Shown: piece by piece, positions 29,760-39,641 of the stretch
Position numbering within the stretch: the first letter of the stretch is position 1
Layout of the letters: each line of letters opens with the position of its first letter
Made by a program: the position numbers and the translations under genes
Assembly: GCA_037042915.1 (NCBI GenBank)
Contig: CM073200.1
Coordinates: 682,001 to 746,000 of the forward strand
Source: Auricularia sp. M13
Lineage: Eukaryota > Basidiomycota > Agaricomycetes > Auriculariales > Auriculariaceae
Length of the DNA: 64,000 bases
Reading direction: 5' to 3'
The notes under the pieces: model-generated
Told to the model about the DNA's origin: nothing
What the model saw: only the letters and a program-made list of their open reading frames with translations
Database searches by the model: none

Positions 29760-30481
29760 GGGACCGTTGGGCTATTAAGGCGCTCCTGTCCATCGCCCGC
29801 CGTGCCCGCGCGCCACAGTCTAATAGGAGTCTGCACATGGACGATACCGGGCATGAAGCGCTCCATGCGCTATGGAATCGTCGTGACATATAGCAAGTGC
29901 AAAACGCCATGCTGATGTTGGAGACATTGAAGGAGGAACATCGTGCGGAGATTGAAGCGCGTCCCGTTATGTCCGCTGGACCGATACTGCACTTTCTAGC
30001 TCAAGCACCAGGCAGACTTCATTCCCTCTATGTGATCTGGACTTCTAAGTTTGATTTGCATAGGTACCGCCAATACATGAGGTTGGAGCCCGCCTCCTCG
30101 GAGCCTCTGACGCGCTGCAACGTCATGCATGCATATGGCGGCAACAGCTCGCATTTAGCTGCCAGTCAGCAACCTACTATACCCCAGGGTTTCTGGAGCT
30201 CGAGGCTCACGTGCCATGCGGCACCGTACTGGGGATCCACGCCGGGCAGCGCCGGCGCGCGGACCGCCACGCGCAATAAACTGGCTCTGCGCTGGCGCTC
30301 CGATTTTGCACCGATTGCATATTCAAGCATACACGGAAGCGGTGTCACATGCAGGGAAGAACTGCGGGGGATTCTTTAAATTTGTAACGTGAACCCGTTC
30401 GCAGAGTTTATAACGCGAGCACGAAAAGTGATGCCACGCGTCGCCTCGACTTCCGTTGGCCTCTCCCGGTGGTAGTGCACG
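29760..30481. other. Divergent promoter region, nothing else recognised
   Basis: Lies between peroxygenase A (leftward) and the acetylesterase (rightward). TTTATAAC at about 30407-30414 may be the TATA element of the latter. Confidence 0.4.
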
Positions 30482-31413
30482 ATGAAGTTGTCGACGTCCA
30501 CCCTTCTCGTTGCGTACGCTTCGATCGCGCAGGCGACGGTCTTCCTCGCGGGCGATTCCACGATGGCAAAGAACGGCGGTGGGGCTGGAACGGGCACAGA
30601 TGGTGCGGGTGTACATGCTTGATACTAGTAGAGGACTTGCGCTGACAGCTGCTCCATCGGTAAATAGGCTGGGGACAGTTTCTCCAGTTCTCGTTGAACG
30701 TTCCCGTGAACAACCAGGCCATTGGCGGGCGCTCGGCACGCAGCTTCACGCGCGAGGGCAGGTTCACGACGATCATCAACAGCGTCAAGAGCGGAGACAC
30801 TGTCATCATTGGTATGCCAGGCTTGCCAAGATCGAAAAGCTGTATGCTGAGGCATCGTTCCAGAGTTCGGCCACAACGACGGCGGGAGCCTCTCCACCGA
30901 CAATGGTCGCACAGACTGCCCAGGCGCAGGCAACGAGACGTGCCAGACCACCTTCAAGTATGTTCCTCAGCAGTCTCATGGGCCTGAGGTATTCACAATC
31001 CACACAGTGGTGTGCAGGAGACCGTCCTGACCTACCCCGCCTACCTGCAAAACGCGGCGCGCGCGATGATCGCAAAGGGCGCGCAGGTGATCATCTCCTC
31101 GCCGACGCCGAACAACCCATGGGAGACCGGCTCGTTCGTGTACACGCCGAACCGCTTCACGGACTACTCGCGGGCGTCGGCCGCGGCGGTCGGCGCGAGC
31201 TTCGTCGACCACGGGCAGTACACGGCGAACCGCTTCCAGACGCTCGGCAAGGCGACCGTCGACTCGTTCTTCCCGAACGACCACACGCATACGAGCCCGG
31301 CTGGCGCGAACGTCGTTGCCGCCGCATTCGTCAAGGGCTTGCTGTGCGGGAACGCGCCCTTGAAGGCGCAAGTGCGCAACGCGACGGCCAGCGTGCCGGG
31401 CTCTTGCATCTAG
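30482..31413 (+). CDS. Rhamnogalacturonan acetylesterase (CE12), secreted
   Basis: Removes acetyl groups from rhamnogalacturonan I, aiding pectin breakdown outside the cell. Exons 30482-30602, 30668-30811, 30864-30957, 31008-31413; introns 65, 52 and 50 nt; 254 residues. Signal peptide to about residue 19, then the SGNH hydrolase block I motif LAGDSTMA with nucleophile Ser26. [12 protein letters not shown] (block II), EFGHND (block III) and [11 protein letters not shown] with Asp211 and His214 (block V) complete the active site. Every junction falls inside a conserved motif, which supports the model. Tail-to-head with DBP9. Confidence 0.9.
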
Positions 31414-31714
31414 TCTCGCCCGTTTTCAGATGAACTGTGTATATTTGAGAGCACTTGGATCTAAAATGTCGTATCAGACACAGGAAATGCTCACAACCGA
31501 GGGACTCAAGTTGAAAGTTGATTGAAGCATCGTTAGGATAGGCATCGCTACCCCGCTGTGAGAGAAAATATGGTTGGGCATCTGCATAGCAGTACGAAGA
31601 GTCCAATTAATCTATGAGGGCTATGAGAGATCTGTAAGATATGCGCAGTAAGAGGAAGAAATGGAGGAGCGGGACTTGAAATTTTCCGAATTCATCTTCG
31701 TCTCTTTCTCTCCG
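31414..31714. other. Intergenic sequence before DBP9
   Basis: 301 bp. An in-frame upstream ATG at 31661 would add 18 residues to DBP9; I prefer 31715 because MPDAQLLDD leads directly into the conserved N-terminus. Confidence 0.4.
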
Positions 31715-33963
31715 ATGCCGGACGCCCAATTACTCGACGACGCTGCAACGTTTTCCGCCTTTGAAGATGTGCTCGACGCGCGAATACTGCGCGCATTAGC
31801 GGACCTGGGCTTTGCGCGTCCAACGCTCGTGCAAGCCAAGGCAATACCGCTGGCGCTCGAAGGGCGCGACATCCTCGCGCGCGCGCGCACGGGCAGCGGC
31901 AAAACGGCTGCATATTGCATCCCTATTATTCAGAAGATCCTCAGCGCGAAAGCTAAGGCCGCGGTACGCCAGTCAAAGCTTTGAGCGTGCAAAATGCTAA
32001 GCCGCTGGGCAGACTGCAGCCACACGCGCGTTGATGCTTGTACCGACTCGGGAACTCGCTGAACAAGTCTCGAATTTGATGAAAGGCTTGCTGAGATACT
32101 GCGAAAAGGACATTACGTTCGTCAACGTCGCTGCGGGTAGCACATCGCACCTGAAGTGAGTTTGCTCGCAGCTAGTATCCGCTGTGCTCAACATGCAACA
32201 GGTCTACGCTGGCAGACAGCCCAGACATTGTCATCGCAACTCCTGCACGAGCATTGTCACTGCTACAATCCAAGGCATGGACTTTGCATTTTTGCTGCGC
32301 GAGTAGCTAATTGTCTTGCCGAACCCAGGTTCTTGCGCTCGCATCCATGGAGTCGCTCGTCATTGACGAAGCGGACCTCATCCTCTCGTACGGCTACGAC
32401 GAAGACATGAAGCAAATACTCAGCGGTGGTTTCTTCCCGTCGGTGTATCAGTCATACCTCATGAGTGCGACCATGACCAAGGACGTCGAGACGCTCAAGG
32501 GACTTGTCCTGCGTAGTCCTGTGAGTATTGCTTGCCCAAACTACAACCTTCCTTCTAACCTACGGCAGGCAATATTACGTTTAGAAGAAGACGAGGATGT
32601 CGCTGCTAACCTGAGCCAATACGCCGTCCGGTAGGCCGAACCATCAGTACACCATGCTCTCGCACTCACAAGTCTGCAGCTGCACCGAAGTCGACAAATT
32701 CCTGCTTACCTACGTGATGCTCAAGTTGAAGCTCGTCAAGGGCAAATGCCTCATCTTCGTGAACGACGTCGACCGGTGCTACCGCCTCAAGCTTTTCCTC
32801 GAGCAGTTCTCCATCAAGAGCTGTGTGTTGAACTCGGAACTCCCGCTGAACTCTCGGTGAGTACATGAGCTGCAGAGCTTCGCATGGTTGATGTATTGAC
32901 TTGCCGCAGGTTCCACATCGTCCAGGAGTTCAACAAGGGCGTCTACGACTACATCATTGCTACTGACGAGAGTGGCGAGAAGGCAGAGGCTGACTCTGAC
33001 GCGGATTCCGATTCGGAGAAGGAAGAGGAACAGCCGCAGAACGAGGAGGAAGCGGATCCGGACAGTGAGCAGCTTCAATGACGAGCTCGGTTTGGTACTT
33101 ATGACCTCCACCAGTGCTGCCAACACAACGACCCGTAGAAGGCGAGTCCGCGCCAAAGAAAACGCTGAAGCGCAAACGCGGGACGCCTCCCCCATCTTCG
33201 GTGTCGCAGAAAAAGAGACCGAAGAAGGCGGGCGACCGCGAGTACGGCGTCTCCCGGGGCGTGGACTTTGTGGACGTGGCATGCGTGCTCAACTTCGACC
33301 TGCCGCCGTCCGCGCGCGCGTACACGCACCGCGCGGGGCGCACGGCGCGCGCCGGCAAGAGCGGGATGGCGCTCTCGTTCGTCGTGCCCGCGGACGAGTT
33401 CGGGAAGAACAAGGTCGTGGGCGGCGTGCCGAGCACGCGGCGCGACGAGCGCGTCTTCCGGCGCATCGAGGCGGACCAGGCCGCGCGTGGGAGCAAGATC
33501 GCCGAGTACGCGTTCGACATGAAGCAGGTCAATTCGTTCCGATACCGCATGGACGATGCCCTCCGCGCTGTCACCCGTGCTGCTATCAAGGAGGCGCGCG
33601 TCAAGGAGCTCAAGAGCGAGATCTTGAATTCGGACAAACTGAAGGTGTGTGCATGTTTTGGCATTATACGTGCATCGCTGACATGTCTTCCAGGCGCACT
33701 TCGAAGACAACCCGCTGGATCTCGAGTATTTACGGCATGACAAGGCCCTGCATCCGACACGAGTGCAGGCGCACATGAAGCACGTTCCCAAGTACCTGAT
33801 GCCGCGCATTGCGGCTGTTCCTGGCTCGGCGCAGACGGAAGAGGAGGTCGGGTTTGTGCCGTTCAAGAAGGACGGCGCAACCCGCGGGCGCGGGAGGGGC
33901 GGTAAGAGCGCGCGCGGAGGTGGGCGCAGGAAGAATGACCCGCTGAAAAAGTTCGGGCGGTAG
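31715..33963 (+). CDS. DBP9: ATP-dependent DEAD-box RNA helicase DBP9
   Basis: Nucleolar helicase for 27S pre-rRNA processing and 60S subunit assembly (human DDX56). Exons 31715-31963, 32013-32155, 32202-32274, 32329-32520, 32569-32630, 32680-32856, 32910-33064, 33115-33644, 33694-33963; 616 residues. Motifs in order: Q motif [21 protein letters not shown] (I), PTRELAEQ (Ia), IDEADLIL (II), LMSATMT (III), a long acidic insert after YDYIIATDE typical of DBP9, [10 protein letters not shown] (VI), and an RG/K-rich tail. The third intron, 32275-32328, begins GC (AAG|GCATGG); no GT donor nearby preserves the LLQSK-VLALAS frame. The TAG stop is part of the target duplication of a MITE inserted directly after it. 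Confidence 0.93.
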
Positions 33964-33968
33964 TGTTC

Positions 33969-34303
33969 CAGGGGGGCCGCATGATAAGGATTGTGAATAT
34001 CGGGTGGGGGTGGGTGGGTCGTGGGAAGATGCGCGCGCTAATCAGACCCATTCAGTTTTTTTGGATGTCTTTTGCGTACTGAGGCCGCTGTTCCCTCCCA
34101 AAAACCCCGGATTTTTTGCCAATGAGCCGTGCAAGACAGACCGCAACGTTCTGACAAAAATCTGGGTCAAAAAAGCTCGATTCTCACTCGTCGAATATTT
34201 TGTGATGATTGTTTGGGTCCCAACTCAATTGAGTTGCCATCAATCTTCCCACGACCCACCCACCCCACCCGATATTGACTATTCTTATCATGCGGCCCCC
34301 CTG
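33969..34303. mobile_element. hAT-type MITE, 335 bp, at the DBP9 stop codon
   Basis: Ends CAGGGGGGCCGCATGATAAG and its mirror; about 60 bp of near-perfect terminal inverted repeat including GGGTGGGTCGTGGGAAGAT. Flanked by the 8-bp duplication TAGTGTTC at 33961-33968 and 34304-34311. An 8-bp duplication with CAGGG ends is diagnostic of hAT elements. Non-coding. Confidence 0.92.
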
Positions 34304-34461
34304 TAGTGTTCGCTGTCCGTTTTGTTGACGTGTCGCCTTTGCGGGGAATATAGGGATGCTGAGGCAGATGCGCCACCGGCACGGTCGGGCCGATCACTCA
34401 TTATTAGCTCCTGCTGCAGACCGTTGCGCGTCATCAAGCTCTCAGCTTTGCGCCCATCGCC

Positions 34462-35207
34462 ATGCCGTCGTCGATAATCGTGGTCATGGTGAGCCAGGAT
34501 ATTGCTAAGGATCAGCGCGCGCGCCGACCGATATGCCGCTGCTGCAGGGCGTGTCTGGCTGCGGGAAGAGCACGGTGGGCAAGGGGCTCGCCGACGCGCT
34601 GCACGTGCCGTTCATCGACGCGGACGACCTGCACCCGCGCGCGAACGTCGAGAAGATGGCGCAGGGCGAGCCGCTGACCGACGCCGACCGCCTGCCGTGG
34701 CTCAACATCGTCCGCGACGCCGCCGTGCGCACGTGCCGCGTCGCCGGCGCCGCGGGCCACGAGACCGGCGTCGTCGTCGCGTGCTCCGCGCTCCGGCGCT
34801 CGTACCGCGATTTGCTGCGCGGAATCTCCGAGGCCGAGGTCCGCCAGAGCGACGAGCCGCAGCCTGATACACTCCGCACATTCTTCTGCCTTGTCGACGG
34901 CCCGCGCGAGGTACTCTACGAGCGCATGTCCGCCCGCAAGAACCATTTTATGAAGGCCAAGATGCTGGACAGCCAGCTGGCCACGCTTGAGGACCCGCGG
35001 GGGGAGGAGGGCGTGTTTGTGGTCAAGCTTGAGGACAGCGTAGAGGACCAGGTTAAGTCTGCTGTCGAGCAACTGGCTGCTTTTGGTGTGCGGCCTGCTG
35101 AGACGGACCACCCGACGCGGGAGGCCATTGGGGAGGGCGTTCCTGTGGTCATCGAGTCGGATACAACGATACAGAAGGGTTCTCAGGAAGTGGAGGCATC
35201 TGCGTAG
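34462..35207 (+). CDS. Gluconokinase (gluconate to 6-phosphogluconate)
   Basis: Thermoresistant-type gluconokinase (EC 2.7.1.12), feeding gluconate into the pentose phosphate pathway. Exon 1 is 27 nt (34462-34488), intron 59 nt, exon 2 34548-35207; 228 residues. The intron splits the start from the P-loop GVSGCGKST. DADDLHP (substrate-binding region), ACSALRRSYRD and a Met/Leu-rich lid HFMKAKMLDSQLATLE follow. The C-terminus runs about 40 residues beyond the usual end with low complexity. Same direction as DBP9. Confidence 0.9.
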
Positions 35208-35657
35208 CAGCAACCTTGTTCATTTATCTTTACTGTAACTTGAGAATGTCGTAAGCCAAGGAATCCATTGCTAGCTGTCACTATTTCGTTTGACAGGGAT
35301 GGCCCACTGGACGATGACGGAGACACGGAGAAAGTGCACCGACCACTAAATTCATACGATTTCAACATGTGACAACGCCAACCTCTTGCTGAGGTCATTA
35401 TTCTGGGAACACAGTCGGATGCGACTGGTTCAATCTCCGGCCGATGTTCCTCTGAATGTTTTCCAAGTCCGGATACCATCCTGGCGTTTCGCATGCTATG
35501 TCATGACAACGGGATAAAAACACCACCATAACACAGGCGCCGACGCCAGGCAAACGATGGCGCGCGGAAGAGTGGTCGATAGACAGGCTGCATGAAACCA
35601 TCGACCCCCCATTTAACCCTTCTTAACCGTTGTCCGAGGTCTCTCCCGCTGCCTACC
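35208..35657. other. Intergenic and promoter sequence of peroxygenase B
   Basis: The last 50 bp resemble the leader of peroxygenase A but carry CATTTAAC in place of the TATA box. Otherwise nothing recognised. Confidence 0.4.
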
Positions 35658-37522
35658 ATGCTTTGTTCAACTCTTCTTGCACTTGCCTCTGTGGCCATCG
35701 TCGGCGCCTTCCCTTCGCTCGTCGACCCCGTTGCCGTGCGGCGCGGCTTCCAGGCCATGAGCAGGGACGCAGAACTCGTGTCACAGATACGTGCGCTGGC
35801 TCTGGGGCAGAAACGCGACCTGGACGCATGGAAGCACATCGACATCGTCGGCCGCTTGATGAACGGGACAATCGACCTCGACGGTGTCGTTGATCCGCTG
35901 CCCTCCACCGTGGAGGGACTCAAACGTTTTCCCGAGGCATCATACCCGTTCAAGGCCCCAGGATACACTGATCAGCGTGGTGCGTGCCCATACTGTCGAT
36001 CGAGCACTGACCTGTAGCTTCGTCTCGAAGGGCCATGTCCCGGACTGAACACGCTCGCGAACCATGGCTACCTGCCGCGAAATGGCATCGTAACGCATGT
36101 TCCCTCAGGCCTCACTGTTACAGCTGGGCTCTAATCGTGCTGCAGCGTAGGACAGGTGATTCATGCCACGTCCCAGGTCTACAACATGGGCGTGGATCTA
36201 GCCACCGTTCTCACGGCCGCTTCCCTGGCCCTGAATGGTGATATCCCGTCGATGACCATCTCGCTTGGAGGGGCAGATCCCCGTGCGTCTGCGCTCCACA
36301 TCCCTGGTACATCTCATCTGGCTCGGCATATGATTAGGGACGAACAGTCTCGGTGTGCTCGGTGGGATCCTAGGAACTGAGACCGGCCTGGATGGACACC
36401 GTAGCAACGAAGGGGATGCCAGCGCTACACGGTAAGGGAAACTTCATCCTAGATCCATTTAAGTTGGCTTGACGCTGTCTCAGATGCGACTTCTACTTGT
36501 GCGCAGGGGACAATCACAACATGCAGCCCGATCTCTTCCGGCAGATGCTGGAGCGCGCTGAGGCGCATGGTAACCAATTCAACGTAGCCGCGCTGCAGGA
36601 ACACTTCCACAATCGTTACGCACACTCCAGGGAGAACAACCCCAACTTCTACTTTGTGAGCGATTAGGCTCTGATATTGTGCCTTATTGAGGTTGATATG
36701 CATCCGCAGGTTCCCCCGTCTGGTGTTGTTACCATGGGGTTTGTCACAGTCATTCTCTGGCTTCATACGTGTACGGAGACGATAGTTGCAGCGCAACTTA
36801 TTTCCACGCCGGTTTTTTCACCAACGGCACAATTGGCTACGGAGGCTCCTCCAACGTCGCGTCCATCTCTTCCTTCAACGGGGCGCGCATGACCGAAGGC
36901 GGGAAGATTCTAAATGTTCCTGAGCGTAGTACGTTTGACTACTCGCCTATTGTTCTTTGGATTTCCTTAGCTTGCTCGCAGTCCCACAGGAGGGATGGTA
37001 CCGCCGCGCAGTACCCATGACGCTGGTCGAAGCGCTGGCCGGTATCCTCAGCATCTACGCCATTCCGTACCCTGTCGCATTCGGCGGCAACGCCGGCTCA
37101 ACCGACCACTTTGTTCCGGGACCCGGTTTGCTCGAGCTTCCCATAGACGCGCAGAATCCGCACGGGCTGGGATGCTTCCTGTACAACGCCCTCTACGCAG
37201 ACTTTGTGGCCGAATTGGACAATGTGAGTCACGGGCAATGCTTGGCGTCTATATGTCGAAGGCTTACACATGAATCCAGCTTCTGTTCGGGGTGGAGAGT
37301 GTGCTGAACAAGGCGCTTGGAGTCCTCGTCCCCGCGTTCTCTGATTTCATCGACTGCGCGCCCAACGTCTCCGATGAGACGGGCAGCAACCAATACGATC
37401 GAGCCAGGGCGTACCTAAACGCGACTTCCCACCTTCCGGGTGCACCCAAGAAGCAGCCTTGTCTCGGTGGTGCGGGGACGGAGTGCCGCACTTCAACCAA
37501 TAAATACGACTCTGCGTCGTGA
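35658..37522 (+). CDS. Heme-thiolate peroxidase/peroxygenase B, secreted
   Basis: Paralogue of the gene at 27832-29707 with the same nine-exon plan: 35658-35979, 36031-36089, 36156-36282, 36338-36431, 36484-36655, 36710-36738, 36792-36925, 36982-37223, 37280-37522; 473 residues. Signal peptide; RGPCPGLNTLANHG with the Cys ligand; NEGDASATR. Exon lengths 2, 3, 5, 6, 7, 8 and 9 equal those of copy A; exon 1 is one codon shorter and exon 4 loses one codon before EGD. The 29-nt sixth exon is kept. Introns diverge more than exons. No disabling change found, so both copies may be functional. Confidence 0.88.
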
Positions 37523-37977
37523 TGCGGCGATGGACGTTAAACCAGCGCTATAACTGCTACAATTCCGACGTTCTAACTCTCCTTGATTACTCTTTGATGC
37601 AAAATAATAGCTAACACGACTTACTGATGCTGTATAGAATCAGTTGGTTTCATATGTGGGACCGCTATGGAACCAGTCCCAGGTGAAGACTCTCACTGCC
37701 GTATTTTGTACGATGCCCTGAAAATGTTGTTTGCGCGTGATTAGTACTTATTAACAGTTTCTGAGGACCTGAGGGAATACTTAAGCCCGAGACAACCGAA
37801 CGAGACTTCGTACACAAGACGATCGAGTCCTGAGCCTCTACCTTGATGTATGTGTGAAGATCATATTATATATGAATTCGTAACACTAAGCACCACCAAA
37901 CAAAAAAAAAAAAAAAAAAAAAAGACGATCATGATCGGAACTTGAATTCGCGTCGCGCAATCTCTCCGCTCCGCTCG
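37523..37977. other. Intergenic sequence with a poly(A) tract
   Basis: Ends in a run of 22 A at 37902-37923, about 55 bp before the GPI12 ATG. No target duplication or retroposed gene next to it was seen, so it is listed as a simple repeat. Confidence 0.5.
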
Positions 37978-38906
37978 ATGCACGTGCCCGGGTGGAAACA
38001 GAGCGTGCTCGTCGCATTCATCGCCAGCGCAGTCCTCTTGCCGAGTCCGCAAAATGTCGCGCCGCCGTGCTTGGGAGCGCGCCCGCTGCTGCTGACTGCG
38101 CACCCGGACGACGAATGCATGTTCTTCGCGCCGACTGTGCTCGCCGTCGCGCCGCAGCTGTTCTCTATGTGTTTGAGCACGGGCGACGCGGACGGCCTCG
38201 GGATAATTCGTACGCGAGAACTGGAAGATAGCCTTGGGATACTTGGCGTAGCGAGGAATCGCAGTGTCGTGTTGGATCATGCGTGCGTGCTCTGTGCCCA
38301 GCTGTCATTGCTTTGCTACCTGAGCTTGCGAGATTAACACTTCACTTCAACTTGCAGGGACTTCAAAGACGACATGAAATTGAGCTGGGATGCGCAGGCT
38401 ATCGCACGCGTCGTGCAGCCGTTCGTGGCGCAACATGACATTGACACGGTCCGTTTGTCGCGTGCAACGGTGGAACATGCATTTGACCTCTAAACGTCGG
38501 ACAGATTTTGACGTTCGACGACCTGGGCGTCTCGCGGCACCCAAACCACGCCTCACTCGTGCACGGCGCCCGACTGGTACCGAACACGCGCGTCGCAGTG
38601 CTCAAGACGGTCCCAACGCTGCCGCTCAAATACAGCGGCTTCCTCGTCCCTGCGGCCCTCAAGCTCGGTTTCTCGCGCCTCCTCTCATCTTCCATCCGCC
38701 CATTGGCCCTGGTCCCGGGCTTTCGCGTTGCTTCGCAATTCGGAGCGACGTCCGACTTCGATGGGTATTACGTCGCGACGTGGAAGCAGTACCTGCAGGG
38801 CGTCCAGGCCATGCAGGCCCATAAGAGCCAGATGGTCTGGTTCCGCTGGCTGTATATCAGTACGTCGCAGTATATGTGGTATAATACGTGGCAATGCATC
38901 ACCTAA
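37978..38906 (+). CDS. GPI12: N-acetylglucosaminyl-phosphatidylinositol de-N-acetylase
   Basis: Second step of GPI-anchor synthesis: deacetylates GlcNAc-PI on the cytosolic face of the ER (human PIGL). Exons 37978-38282, 38358-38448, 38505-38906; introns 75 and 56 nt; 265 residues. A single N-terminal membrane segment (VLVAFIASAVLLP) is followed by the zinc/catalytic motif TAHPDDECMFF. ELEDSLGILG, the TFDDLGVSRHPNH motif and the C-terminal WFRWLYI...QYMW are characteristic. All junctions restore these motifs. Confidence 0.92.
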
Positions 38907-38970
38907 TTGGCAAGGGCTGCGTGTTGTGCCCATGTCTGCCGCGACCTGGCGTCCGAGCATCAGCGCGTCG

Positions 38971-39641
38971 CTAATGGAGCCAGCGCCGCAAACAGGTTAT
39001 CCCTGTCTGCAAAGCCTGCGTCGATAGCACATTCCTCAGGCCGACAATCTTAACTAGTAGCAAGTAGTCGTGCAGATTCTTCAGCTCGCAGATGCCGCTG
39101 TCGATATAGCACCCTGGGTGGGACGCGAACGCGATCTTGCCAAGCTGCTCGCAGGCCACGGTCCACGGGTGCCCGCATTCTGCCTCGTCGTGTATACCGG
39201 AAACCAGCGCGGGGACCACAGGCACAAGCGCGTGCTGCAGACACGTCATCGTGCGCAGGACCCACGCGCGGCCGGCCGGCGTGAATTCGCGGAGGTGTTG
39301 CTGGAAGAGCGTGCAGTATTTCAGACCGTAACCGAGGGGATATTCGTCGTTTCTGCAGAGTAGCTGGGCCTGCACGCAGTCTGGGTAGAACGAGCAGGTA
39401 TGGGGTATGGGATGCTGGCACTCGTCAATCGCTACGGCTGGATGAGTGACAAAGCACCGAATCAGCGAATAGCATGCGACGCACCAGTTGTTGCATTGTA
39501 AAACGTGGGGCGTTCAGGACACTGCGCGGGATGGCCGAGCACCAATGGCTCAACGCTTTGCTTCGTGTTCGTCGTTAACGAGCATGTGGTCATTGGCAAG
39601 GCGAGTGCTGTAAACAGCAGGGAAACCTGGATAAATCGCAT
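38971..39641 (-). CDS. Secreted cysteine-rich protein of unknown function
   Basis: Exons 39641-39485 and 39437-38971, intron 47 nt; 207 residues. Start MRFIQVSLLF gives a clear signal peptide. The mature part has about a dozen cysteines in a pattern seen in agaricomycete hypothetical secreted proteins: DECQHP, CSFYPDC, YGLKYC, MTCLQHALVP, then FASHPGCYIDSGIC. No catalytic motif. Function not known; I do not assign one. Its stop lies 64 bp from that of GPI12 (tail to tail). An in-frame ATG 63 bp upstream (39704) is less likely because it would hide the signal peptide. Confidence 0.7.

Noticed and set aside
37902-37923. Poly(A) upstream of GPI12 as a retroposon tail
   Set aside because: No adjoining retroposed sequence and no target duplication; a simple homopolymer is the plainer reading.
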